Source: Limnoperna fortunei
Taxonomy: Eukaryota; Mollusca; Bivalvia; Mytilida; Modiolidae
NCBI GenBank assembly: GCA_944474755.1
Contig: OX104118.1
Coordinates: 87,713,860 to 87,777,859, forward strand
Length of the DNA stretch: 64,000 nucleotides
Reading direction: 5' to 3'
Shown here one piece after another: positions 1-10,100 of this stretch; the first letter of the stretch is position 1, and every line of letters begins with the position of its first letter. The position numbers were made by a program, and so were the translations under genes. The notes below the pieces were generated by a model, which did not search any database, had not been told where the DNA came from, and worked only from the letters and a program-made list of their open reading frames with translations.

Positions 1-658
1 GTAGTCCTGTATATTGTTTATATTTTTCACTAGTAATCATCATGGATGGAGCGTAATTCGGACCGATATAATTGAAGTCAATACATTTCTTATCATCTGA
101 CACGTATAGTACAGGTCATTCACTCTGTCGGGAATGAATAGATTTGGGAAAAACTCGGTCCTTGTTTGTAAGTTACTGGTTTATTTCCTACATTTGGATA
201 AACGATTGTATTTAGAATTATAGTTAGTTTTATTCTAATTGTACTTAAAACTTGGGCATTAACATCACGTACAGACGTCACTGGTCTTAGTTAACCTTCG
301 TGTGTATGTGTCATATCGGCTTATCTGATCAATCCATTTATATGTATATCTGTATATATAACAGAACGTCAGATAATTTGGTGTGTATTTAGGTTTTTGA
401 CATATTATTTGTTCATCATTGTTGTTGTCGCCCTGGTACTCGTTTCTTGAAAGTGTGATTCAGTTGCTGTCATACTTTGTGTTAATCAAACTGAGAAAAT
501 TATTGCATCACAATATTCAGTGGCTTATATACTAGATGGCATTGTCATGATATCTGGACTGCACATGGGAAAGTGGTATTGTCTAAAACGTTGATAATTT
601 TAAAGATATGAAAATAATTTTAATTATTTTGATCTGTTTATGTAATTTATGTCATGCA
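1..658. other. AT-rich sequence, nothing recognised
   Basis: I see no open frame of useful length, no repeat array and no RNA gene here. It may be intergenic, or intron 1 of the + strand gene if that gene's first exon lies further left. Confidence 0.5.
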
Positions 659-670
659 GTTTTACAATTA

Positions 671-946
671 TGTTTGTTTGAATTGTTTGTTTGAATGGTG
701 TTTTAACGCCACTTTCAGCAATTTTTCAGCTATTTCATGGCGTCCAGTTTTTATTGGGGGAGGAAGCCGGAGTACCCGGAGAGAACCCCCGACCTGCGGT
801 AGGAAAACTGGCAATCCTTGTCAATTAAGATTGGAGTCGAGTACACCCTGCCTGCAGTGAGAATCGAACCCGCAATCTCAGTGTTGACAGACCACGTGAT
901 CAATAGTAGACGAACTACCTTGACCACTCGGCCACCGAGGCCCCTT
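671..946 (-). mobile_element. tRNA-derived SINE, full length with target-site duplication
   Basis: Read on the minus strand, the element starts near 946 with a tRNA-like head: A-box-like ggtggccgagtgg, then B-box-like gggttcgattc. The body follows, and the tail carries gctgaaaaattgctgaaag and a short CAAA-rich end near 671. A perfect 12-bp direct repeat, gttttacaatta, flanks it at 659-670 and 947-958, which is the target-site duplication expected for LINE-driven insertion. A second copy of the same family lies on the + strand at 46.4 kb. The tRNA head has a long variable region like tRNA-Ser or tRNA-Leu, but it is part of a SINE and not a working tRNA gene. Confidence 0.85.
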
Positions 947-1283
947 GTTTTACAATTAATAAATTGCATTATTGACGCACCATTGTCATTGTTTTGTAAA
1001 TATTTTCATATGTTCGATCTTTTCTTATTATCTCTTAATGATATATAATTGTTTTCGGGTACGATTGAGTAGTTAGGTGAAAAACCATACTCTACAATAT
1101 AGTTCACGTTGTAAGTGATTAAATGGCTAATTTAATATTAAAGAAAATATTTTATTTACAGTTTTTCGTATTTGTTAAATCCTTCCAGCTTTAAAATACA
1201 TTTTGTTGTCCCCATCTAATAAGAAGAAGTAAAGATGTACAAAATTGCATATAAATGCGAGCTATACCAGTGTCTATCTCGGT

Positions 1284-1710
1284 ATCGCTTCAATTTTTAT
1301 TTTTGGATTATTTTACTCTCTATAGGGTAAGCCTAGTATTTTTACTAATGCATTCTATTCTTGACATAATAAAATGTATATACTTGCGTTTCTTTTATTA
1401 AGTAGTTATTTAATTTGATACGAAAAAGGCATTTTAAAATTTTGTAACGTTATATTACGTAATGTAATCATCGCTTCAATTGTATTTCTTGGATTATTTC
1501 ATGATTTATAGGGTAAGCTTCATAATTTGCTTACGCATTCTTATTATAACACGATAAAATGCATTTTTACTGTTTCTTTTATTAGTTACTTAGATAATTT
1601 GATAATAAAAGTGCATTTTTATATTTTATTTAACGCGCTTGTGACCACTCATCCAGAAAGCCTTGATCTCATTTCTGGATTATTTCATAATTTATAAGGT
1701 AGAAAATGGA
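1284..1710. repeat. 186-bp tandem duplication, about 2.3 copies
   Basis: A block starting tcgcttcaat at 1284 recurs at 1471 (187 bp later), and its middle part (ggattatttcat, then ttata, then ggtag) recurs a third time near 1677. The copies share the order of several short motifs but have diverged by substitutions and small indels. No coding sense is visible. The flanking stretches 959-1283 and 1711-1834 hold nothing I recognise. Confidence 0.7.
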
Positions 1711-1848
1711 ACGTTTACGTAGAACATTAATCAATCTTGAACATTTAATTTAATTTCCCTGGGTTTTGTTTATTGACGGTTTCGAAATCCCAAACTCTCG
1801 TTAACGATTCCTGTGTGGTAGTGATGGTTTTAAAGGGGGGGGGGGGGG

Positions 1849-3829
1849 CAGAGATATTTCTGTCGATATAATTGTATATTAGATAAAGATGGTCTAAAAT
1901 TAGCGAATGTAAAATTAGTAGATGTTTCACGTAAATCAAGTCATTGCGATAGTAAACCGGGGGTTGTGATTATGACAGTCGAAAATATTGATCAGAAAAA
2001 GGCAGTGTTGAAGGCGAAAAGTTGCTTGAAAAAATCGTCTAAATTCGGAAAAGTGTTTATTGAAAACGATCTACCTTTACAACAGAGGATTACGAACGAC
2101 AATAACCGAGCATTATTGAAAGCCCTAGGCAAAGAGAAGGAATTTACGATTCGATCTGGAAGTGTAGTGAGAAAACAGGATAATTCATCAAATGGTAATG
2201 AGCGTTTGCGTAATGATGTCAATACGACACACAAAACAGGTGACCGAGTTCGAGGTCAGGAATACACAAATAGGCGGAGCTACAATAACAACAACAACAA
2301 CAACAACAGAAGAACACGTGGTGGATGTGGTGGTTTAGACTCGTCAAGAGGAAGGTGGTAGTTCGATTGCGGGTTTTGGAATATCAACGGATGGCATAAG
2401 AATGTAAATAGCGATAGAAATAAACTATTGTCAACATGCATTAGTGATTTAAATTTGCATATAGTTGGTTTAGCGGAGACACATCTTACAAATGGTGATG
2501 ACATCAGAGTTGATGGCTATTCATGGTTTGGAAACAACCGTAAACAAATACATGTGCGTGCACGGTCTGGCTCTGGTGGTGTTGGTGTGTTAGTTAGAAA
2601 TGATGTTTTAAATAATTTTGATTGTTGTAAAATTGATGATTCAAATGATGGTATTTTATGGTTGTGTTTTTCAGATAAGTGTAATGATAATTATAAGTTT
2701 TATATATGTGTGGTTTATTTGCCGCCAGAAAATTCGGCAAGGTCAGTTAATATACATGAAATTTTAGATTTATTAATGTCAGATATTTATACTATACCAA
2801 ATAGTAGTCCATTTTTCTTGTTTGGAGATTGGAATAGTAGGGTGTCTAATTTACCAGATTTTATAGAAGGGGTGGATGTCCTCCCCGAGCGTCATGTTGT
2901 AGATTTTACTTGTTATAGTTATGGAGAGATACTATGTGACTTTTTAAGCAGTACAAACTGTTGTCTATTGAATGGCCGTAAGACAATCAAGAATGACTTT
3001 ACCTTTGTATCGACCAGGGGAGCATCAGTAGTGGATTATTGTATCATCCCGTATGAACAGCTGCAGCATTTTGACAACTTTGAGGTTATAAGTGCTATTG
3101 GACTTATAAACAATATTTATAGGGTTGGAGAATACGACCCAAAACACATTCCTGATCATTCGGTACTGAGATGGTCATTTAACTTTATGTCAACAAATGA
3201 TACATGCAAGATCTCATCTTTATCAGACAATTGTAATCCGAAAGCAAAAAGATCTGTGAGATATGACACGAGGAGCGTCCCAAACGACTGGATGTCAGAT
3301 CCTGAGACTTTGAATAAACTTAATGTGTTAATCAGCAACCTAGAAAAGAATCTGATAAACCAAACAAATCTTGACATTTGCTATGATGAATTTATTCAAA
3401 CTATTCAAGTTGAAATGGAGAATAAACTTAATAAAAGTACTTTTGATAACGGTCTAAGTAACAAAAGACGAAAATTAAAGAAACCGTGGTGGACTGATGC
3501 TCTTACTACTTTATGGAACAACACACGTAAAGCAGAAAAGGAATGGCACAAGTGTAATACCCATATAAAGAAACATAAACGTCAAACATATGTAAATATT
3601 AGAAAAACTTTTGATCAGGAATGTCAGAGAGCTAAACGTAGATATTGGCATGATAAACAAACTGAACTCTGTAATTTACAATCAGATGATCCAAGGGAAT
3701 TCTGGAAGAAGATAGGGAAGATTGGGGTTGGGAATGAAAGACTGAAATCTATCCCGATGGAAGTTGAAAAAGACGACGGTGTAATCTGAAGTGATGTTAA
3801 CTTTGTATTAAATAAATGGAAAATGTCTT
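1849..3829 (+). pseudogene. LINE ORF, N-terminal part: ORF1-like tail plus APE endonuclease (two nonsense codons)
   Basis: One reading frame runs through the region. Its first part (to 2361) has a basic segment, an FGKVFIENDLP motif of the kind found in LINE ORF1-like or linker regions, an eight-Asn stretch and an RRTRGG tract. An in-frame TAG at 2359-2361 separates it from FWNINGW, where the endonuclease fold begins. Endonuclease landmarks follow: AETHL (metal-binding Glu), FGDWNSR (Asp/Asn active site) and HIPDHSVL (catalytic His region). A second in-frame stop, TGA at 3787, is followed by about 12 more matching codons before the frame changes near 3830. Because the frame is unchanged across both stops, they look like point mutations rather than ORF ends. 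Confidence 0.85.
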
Positions 3830-4705
3830 TTGAATAACACTTGTATGAATGGTAGTAGCGTTAATAATGTTACAAATACATATAGCATTAATCATTGTTA
3901 TGATGAATTTTTAGACAGTGTTATTAATTTTGATGAGGTATTAAATGTGGTAAATAATGCTAAAAAAGGGAAAGCTCCTGGCATTGACTTGATTCCCTCA
4001 GAGTTATTTAGAAATGATTTCTTAATATTACTATTACATAGAATATTTAATTTATGTTTTAATTTTGGTATTGTGCCTTCATCGTGGGGTAAAGGGTTGA
4101 TTACCCCCATTCCAAAATGCTCCACGTCAGATCCAAGAGATCCTTTGTCCTATAGGGGAATTACATTAGCACCTTGTGTATATAAATTATATTGTAGTAT
4201 ATTAAATGCAAGACTTGTATATTGGCTTGAGATAAATGATAAACTACATGATGAACAAAATGGTTTTAGGTCAAACAGAAGTACCATAGATCATATTAGT
4301 ACACTTACGTCTATTATAGAAAATATAAAGCTGAAAAAATTGCCTACATTTGCTGCATTTGTAGATTTTAAGAAGGCATATGATACAGTTAATAGAGATT
4401 TGCTCTTTCAAGATATAGAGCAGCTGGGAATAGGTACAAAGTTTTTATGTGCACTAAAAGGTATATATGAACATGTGGAATGTGCTGTGAAAGTAAATAA
4501 CTATATAACTGATTGGTTTAGTGTCAGCTCAGGATTGATGCAAGGTTGTGTATTGTCTCCAATTTTATTTAACATTTTTATAAATAGTCTAGTAATAGAG
4601 TTAAAAGCTTTGAATAAAGGTATTGATGTTGGTGACATTAAGATAAATATTTTATTATATGCAGATGATATAGTATTATTAGCAGAAAATGAGAAAGACA
4701 AGTAA
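3830..4705 (+). pseudogene. LINE reverse transcriptase domain
   Basis: This is the RT core in the +2 frame relative to the window, offset by one from the endonuclease part. The blocks are in the normal order: KAPGIDLIP, a LITPIPK and YRGITL block, DEQNGFRSNRSTIDH, AFVDFKKAYDTV (first catalytic Asp), SGLMQGCVLSPILFN, and LLYADDIVLL, which carries the YADD catalytic pair. The frame ends a few residues after YADD at a TAA (4703-4705). There the linker that should lead to the thumb has been lost. Confidence 0.9.
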
Positions 4706-5811
4706 ACTTACAGAAAACAAAGATTATTCACTTTAGAAATCCATCTGTGTCTCAGACTAGAAATGTATTTATATTTGGTAGTGAATGTATTGAGATAGTA
4801 TCAAAATACTTAGGTCTTTTGATTACACAACATCTAGATTATAATGAAATGGCTAAAGCAGTAGCCAAATCAGCAAACAGAGCACTTAGTTTATTAATTG
4901 TAAAGAGTAAAGCTCATGGTGGTTTCCAGCTCTCAACCTTTACCAAACTTTATGATACCCTGGTCTGGCCAGTAATTAATTATAGCTCTGCCATTTGGGG
5001 CATCCGAAGCTTTTCCTGTATAAACGCCGTCCAGAACAGAGCTATCAGATTTTTCATGGGGGTCAGAAAATATACCCCTAATGACGCAATAAATGGTGAC
5101 ATGGGCTGGAGGCCTCCTTGTGCTAAACAGTGGTCATCTGTCTTTAGACAGTGGAGAAGGTTTACTGTAATGGATAGAGATAGAATAAATTTTAAAGTTT
5201 TTATATGGAGTTTGAACCTTCATGCTAATAAGAAAAATTGGTGTTATAAGGTGAAAGATAAACTCAGAGAATGTAACTTTGGTAATTTTATTAATATAGA
5301 TTGTGTATTAAGTAAACGGTCAATTGTAAATTTAGAAGATATAATTTTTGATAGATATAAATCTGAGTGGAATGATAGAATTTTGACCTTAGATGCAAGT
5401 AAAAAGTTGCGCACCTATAAATTGTTTAAAAATATATATAAGACAGAGAAATATTTAATGAATAACATTAACTATAGATATAGAAGTGCTTTTGCTAAAT
5501 TTAGATGTGGTGTTGCACCACTTAGAATTGAAACTGGTCGGTATGAGGGTAAAAACACTGAGGAGAGAAAATGTTTCTATTGTAATAGTTCTTCTATTGA
5601 AGATGAGAAGCATGTACTATTGTATTGTCCGCTATATGCAGATTTAAGAGTAAAGTTATTTCAAGAAATTAATAATTATAATGTGGAATTTTCAAGTTTG
5701 TCAGATGATCAAAAGTTTATATATCTCTTTAAAGCAGATGACTGTTTTTATAATGTTGCCAAAACCTGCTGTAACATTTTAAGTAGAAGAAATACCTTTT
5801 TATTCTCTTAA
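4706..5811 (+). pseudogene. LINE ORF, C-terminal thumb and CCHC region
   Basis: After the deletion at about 4705 the frame resumes with KTKIIHFRNP, the usual strand after YADD, followed by a KYLGL block and a long C-terminal domain. A C-x2-C-x9-H-x4-C knuckle (starting CFYC, ending YC) lies at about 5574-5630, as in many LINE ORF2 C-termini. The frame ends at TAA, 5809-5811. Several tens of bases between the YADD block and KTKIIHF appear to be missing compared with related elements. This estimate comes from the family layout, not from an alignment. Confidence 0.85.
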
Positions 5812-6085
5812 CTAGTAATATTAACTTTTAAAGTTACATTTCCTTTACTTTCATTTATTTATTTTTTTTTTTATCTGTAGATTGGTAATGTTGATGTAAG
5901 TCATGTTTTAAACTGTGTATACATGTAATAGTCTCTCATAATTCTGTTTAGAATGGCACTTGTATTTTAACTAAATGTGTTTTATATGTTTACATGTAAC
6001 TATAACTGTTTATTGTATGTGAATTTTGTGTATTTACAAGTGGTGAGACTTTAATTAAATATTGAATCTGAATCTGAATCTGTGC
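5812..6085 (+). other. LINE 3' UTR and repeat tail
   Basis: AT-rich non-coding end of the element. It finishes with gaatct repeated three times, a short-repeat 3' terminus typical of several LINE clades that lack poly(A). Confidence 0.7.
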
Positions 6086-6958
6086 CTTGTTTATTTATTA
6101 CCTGACAGTGAACTTTGATGAAAGGTAAAAATGAAAGACCAATTAGACTCGCATAATAAGCCGCTAAAATGCAAAATTAGATTATCATTTTTATATGAAA
6201 ATTAGATTTTCAAATAGGCATGTTATTTAAAAAAAATTGATGTCTGAATCAGTGAAAAATGTCGTAGAAATTTGTATGGAAAAGAAATTTCTCAATAATA
6301 AAAAAAGCACAAAAGATTTTTTTTGATATAATTCAAGATTTAAAAAATTGTATTTTAAATTCTGAAAATTTTATAAAGTTCTTAGCAATTTTTATGCACA
6401 TGAATGCTAGTTTGACGTTTGAAATATATTTAATTGCAAATCTTTTGAAACAATTTGAATTAGAGTAAAATTAAATCAATAGAAATAGTAACTTGTGGGT
6501 ATGTTTTCTTTGATTTTCCGAGGACGCCATAACTGCCGATCTTACATTCACATTTTTCACCCCACAGAACCACGTGACTATTATCAATGTATTTTTATTG
6601 GTAAACGTTTGTCTTTCCAAAACTTTGCCTTTTTTATTAAAGTACTCTTCTCAAAGTTGAGATATTATAATCAAGATGATTATTTCTTGCCTTTCACAAT
6701 CGTCTACATTTTAAACCCTTTACAGCATATGATGAAATTTTAAATAAAACAAATTGAAAAAAAAATATTAAACATAATCGGATACACATATAACATATAA
6801 ATCGAACATCTCTGGATATGGGTATAACCCATATCTTTTCTTGTTAGAATTTAAAATAGACCAACGTGTAATCCTGTATTTCGCCATTTTATCAATCACC
6901 CATCTCGCTGTTTATCTATTTATATATTTTCCAGTACATTTGTTTAGTCTGTTTTCAG
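6086..6958. other. AT-rich sequence before the first recognised exon of gene A
   Basis: No domain or repeat array is recognised. The stretch directly before 6959 is pyrimidine-rich and ends tgttttcag, the acceptor for the ShKT exon. No convincing ATG-bearing first exon was found between the LINE and this acceptor. Confidence 0.5.
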
Positions 6959-7105
6959 TTCTGCTGTTGTGGGGTATAAGTGATGGAGCTGATACCTGTA
7001 TAGATGATGATCTATCCCTGTGTAACTTGATGAGGAACAGGATACCAGATTTCTGCAGTGACCCGTGTTTATCGAAGCTCTGCAGACAATCCTGTGAAAT
7101 CTGTC
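6959..7105 (+). CDS. Gene A exon: end of signal peptide plus ShKT domain 1
   Basis: The acceptor tgttttcag ends at 6958 and the donor gtatgt starts at 7106. Phase is 1 in and 1 out, matching the second ShKT exon. It encodes VLLLWGISDGA (likely the end of a signal peptide) and then a ShKT-like module with seven cysteines: an early pair with DDDLSLC between them, then DFC, DPC, KLC, QSC and EIC. Classical ShKT has six; the extra Cys is shared with the second copy. The exon bearing the start Met was not found. Confidence 0.7.
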
Positions 7106-10100
7106 GTATGTATAGATTATACCCAAGGGCGATAATCAATGTTTTGTGAAAGGGCAATAGTTATGTCTTTGAATATTATTTAACGTACAAGGATCTGAAC
7201 ACGTTACGCACCATGGTCAAGTTGTCCGAAATATGGACTGACTAACCCCAAGTAGTGGTCTTTTCTTATTCACCACCCAGGGACGCGCTAGGCAACTATG
7301 TAGATAAAAACTGGTCTCCGCCACTCGGGAACGCCCTGTGTAGATCTGTAGGTTTAAACTCATAAAGGTCACAGTACATAGTAAAATGTAACTATATTTT
7401 TCTCCTACTAATGTTTAATTTCTACTTCATTCTACAGCTATAACTTGCTATGCCTGTACAGAAGTAAACGATCCATCCGCTTGTCAAACTGAAAAGACTT
7501 GCCGGGAAAACGAGGTAAGAATCTATCCAAGGTCTATCCAACCGCTTGTCAAATTTTAACAATGCAACATGCCGGTAAAACGAGATAAGAATCTATAGTC
7601 TATCCACCTGCTTGTTAAACTGTAAAGACTTGCTGCGAATATGAGGTAGGAATCTATATTCTATCCAACCTCTTGTCAAACTGTAAAGACTTGCCGGGAA
7701 AACGAGGTAAGAATCTATAGTCTATCCAACCGCTTGTCAATAAACTTTAACAATGCAACATGCCGGGAAAACTGGGTAAGAATCTATAGTCTATCAAACC
7801 TCTTGTCAAGCTGTAAAGACTTGCCGGGAAAACGAGGTAAGAATCTATAGTTTATCCAACCTCTTGTCAAACTGGAAAGACTTGCCGGAAAAACGAGGTA
7901 GGAATCTATATTCTATCCAACCGCTTATCAAACTTTAACAATGCAACATGCCGGGAAAACTGGGTAAGAATCTATAGTCTATCCATCCTCTTGTCAAGCT
8001 GTAAAGACTTGCCGGGAAAACGAGGTAGGAATCTATATTCTATCCAAGCGCTTGTAAAACTGTAAAGACTTGGCTGGAAAACGAGGTAAGAATTTTTAGT
8101 CTATCTAACCGCTTGTAAAACTGTAAAGACTTGGCTGGAAAACGAGGTAAGAATTTTTAGTCTATCCAGCCTCATTTTAAACTGTAAAGACAAAACTATT
8201 TGGAGGTATTCATCGGTGTATAAACTCACTAACAAACAAAATACAACACGACGGGCTTCATATGATATTTATGAGTGAGTATAGGAGGTAATACACAGAC
8301 GAATTTGCAATATAATACAGCTTTTATTAGATATAATTACACCAATTTAAAAAAATGTTTCATTTTTAAGCCTGTTATTTAATTGAAATGAACGCACTAT
8401 TTTATTGGAACATGTATTCATCCACTACTAACATCCGTTCATCGAAAATGAACGATAACGGGCGACCGATCAAATATGACATCACAGTGAACATATGAAG
8501 TGTAAACTGAATATAAATTGTAACCCAAGGGAAATAGTATATTAACCTGTGCCAGGTTCTTATAAACAGATCAGTTCCCTTAACATATCTCTTTGAGACT
8601 TATTATAATCGATTGTTAAGTATTTGTCAATTACATACATGTTGTGCCCGATGTAGCTTATTTGTCAAATATATCTTGTTGTGCCTTGTGTAGCTTTAGA
8701 TAATAGTTTCTAGTTAATGAAAAGAATAATTCGTTTAAAGTTGTTTTCAGTATTGCGTAACAGTGCAAACTTTCGCTCCTGATTTTTCGGAAGCTTACCG
8801 CCTTGGTTGCGCTCCAGTGAAAGTAAGTTGCTTAAAATTGTATATAAACAATATTTTCTAAATACTCTACGTTCGACACTTAGAATAGATAAGCCTTATT
8901 GTTTATATAAATGTAAAGTAAATTAGGGTTATTGCATGAATATTGGGAAATATTGTTCCAAGCAAGTGTTATATTGCACGACTTTGCTAGTGCAACATAG
9001 CATCTTGCGAGGAACAATATTTCCTTATAGTCATGCAATAACCCTTTTATTATCTAGTAATAATTTTTTTTGTGCTTTTAAGATATTATTCATTATCTTT
9101 GCTATTTTGTAATATTTTACTAGGTCCAATCATTTTACACTTGGTCAATATTACAGATATATATTTTGATGTAGATGTACATAAAATGAAAAACACAGAT
9201 TTTTTTTATCAATGTTGTGTTTTTATGTGTTGTTTCTAATTGTTGTGAATATAAATAAGTCCTGCTTTGAAACGAGCCACTTGTACACGATATTTAAATC
9301 CCGTTTTGTACAGTTTAAACTATATTTGTTCTTTGGTTGGTCAAGAATTCTTTAATTATACTTTTATCGACAATCAAATTCACTTCCATTAGTTCAGTTT
9401 CAAGCGGTTCTGCTAATTTTCGCCTCGAGAGCAGATCATGTATGTCATTTTCCGCCATGTTTGTTTACCAAACAACTCCGATGTTCGGAACACATCTGTA
9501 CTTTCCCGGAAATTACATAAAAGACCGAGATGCAGTGTAAAATATGAAAATATATTGAACTTCAGTCCTATATGAAATATAATGGGGAAAAATTATTACT
9601 ATATAACAAAAATAATTTCCCAGAGATTTTTTAAGTAGAATAAAAAGTAGTGCGTGATTTTTTGTCATGTACAGCTTTTATTGCTCTTAAATTTGGACAT
9701 AATACGAAGACTATTCAGTTGTATACAGAGAAAGATTGTGTCAGTAATTCTGATAAAACCGTTGTGGTCGTAAACATAAATTCAACCTATTTTCCGTATA
9801 ATTATTAACAAATTACCCTATTCGCATTAAACAAATCACGTTTTCAGCGCAAACTTCAACGGTTCCTTAATACTATACCCATTGTACTCTAAACGTCTAA
9901 CTTAGTCAATTAATGAAACGGAAATGCACAATTCTTATATCTATAGATCGTTCAAATAAATGCGTGATTAAAAATGTGATCTAAGTAGAATGACCCGGAT
10001 GATTGTAATTGGAACAGACGAACACAGTTCTGAGAAAGTTCTGACCAATTGTTTACTTATAAAAGTGATCAACAATCCGATGTTATGATTGACCGTATAA

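Larger units (their letters stand above)
1849..6085 (+). mobile_element. 5'-truncated APE-type non-LTR retrotransposon (LINE), inactivated
   Basis: The order of parts is: the tail of an ORF1-like or linker region, an apurinic endonuclease domain, a reverse transcriptase domain, a C-terminal CCHC knuckle, an AT-rich 3' UTR, and a 3' end made of short repeats (gaatct three times, about 6063-6080). That layout belongs to APE-type non-LTR elements of the CR1, L2, Jockey and I assemblage; I do not assign the clade. The 5' edge lies near a 14-base G run at 1835-1848. Lesions are few: an in-frame TAG at 2359, an in-frame TGA at 3787, a frameshift near 3830 and a deletion near 4705. This suggests a fairly recent but dead copy. 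It sits upstream of, or within the first intron of, the + strand multi-domain gene. Confidence 0.9.

Noticed and set aside
6841..7149. Single continuous ORF for the ShKT region
   Set aside because: It starts at a non-ATG codon and runs across the splice acceptor at 6958 and the donor at 7106. The exon 6959-7105 fits the phase pattern of the second ShKT exon.
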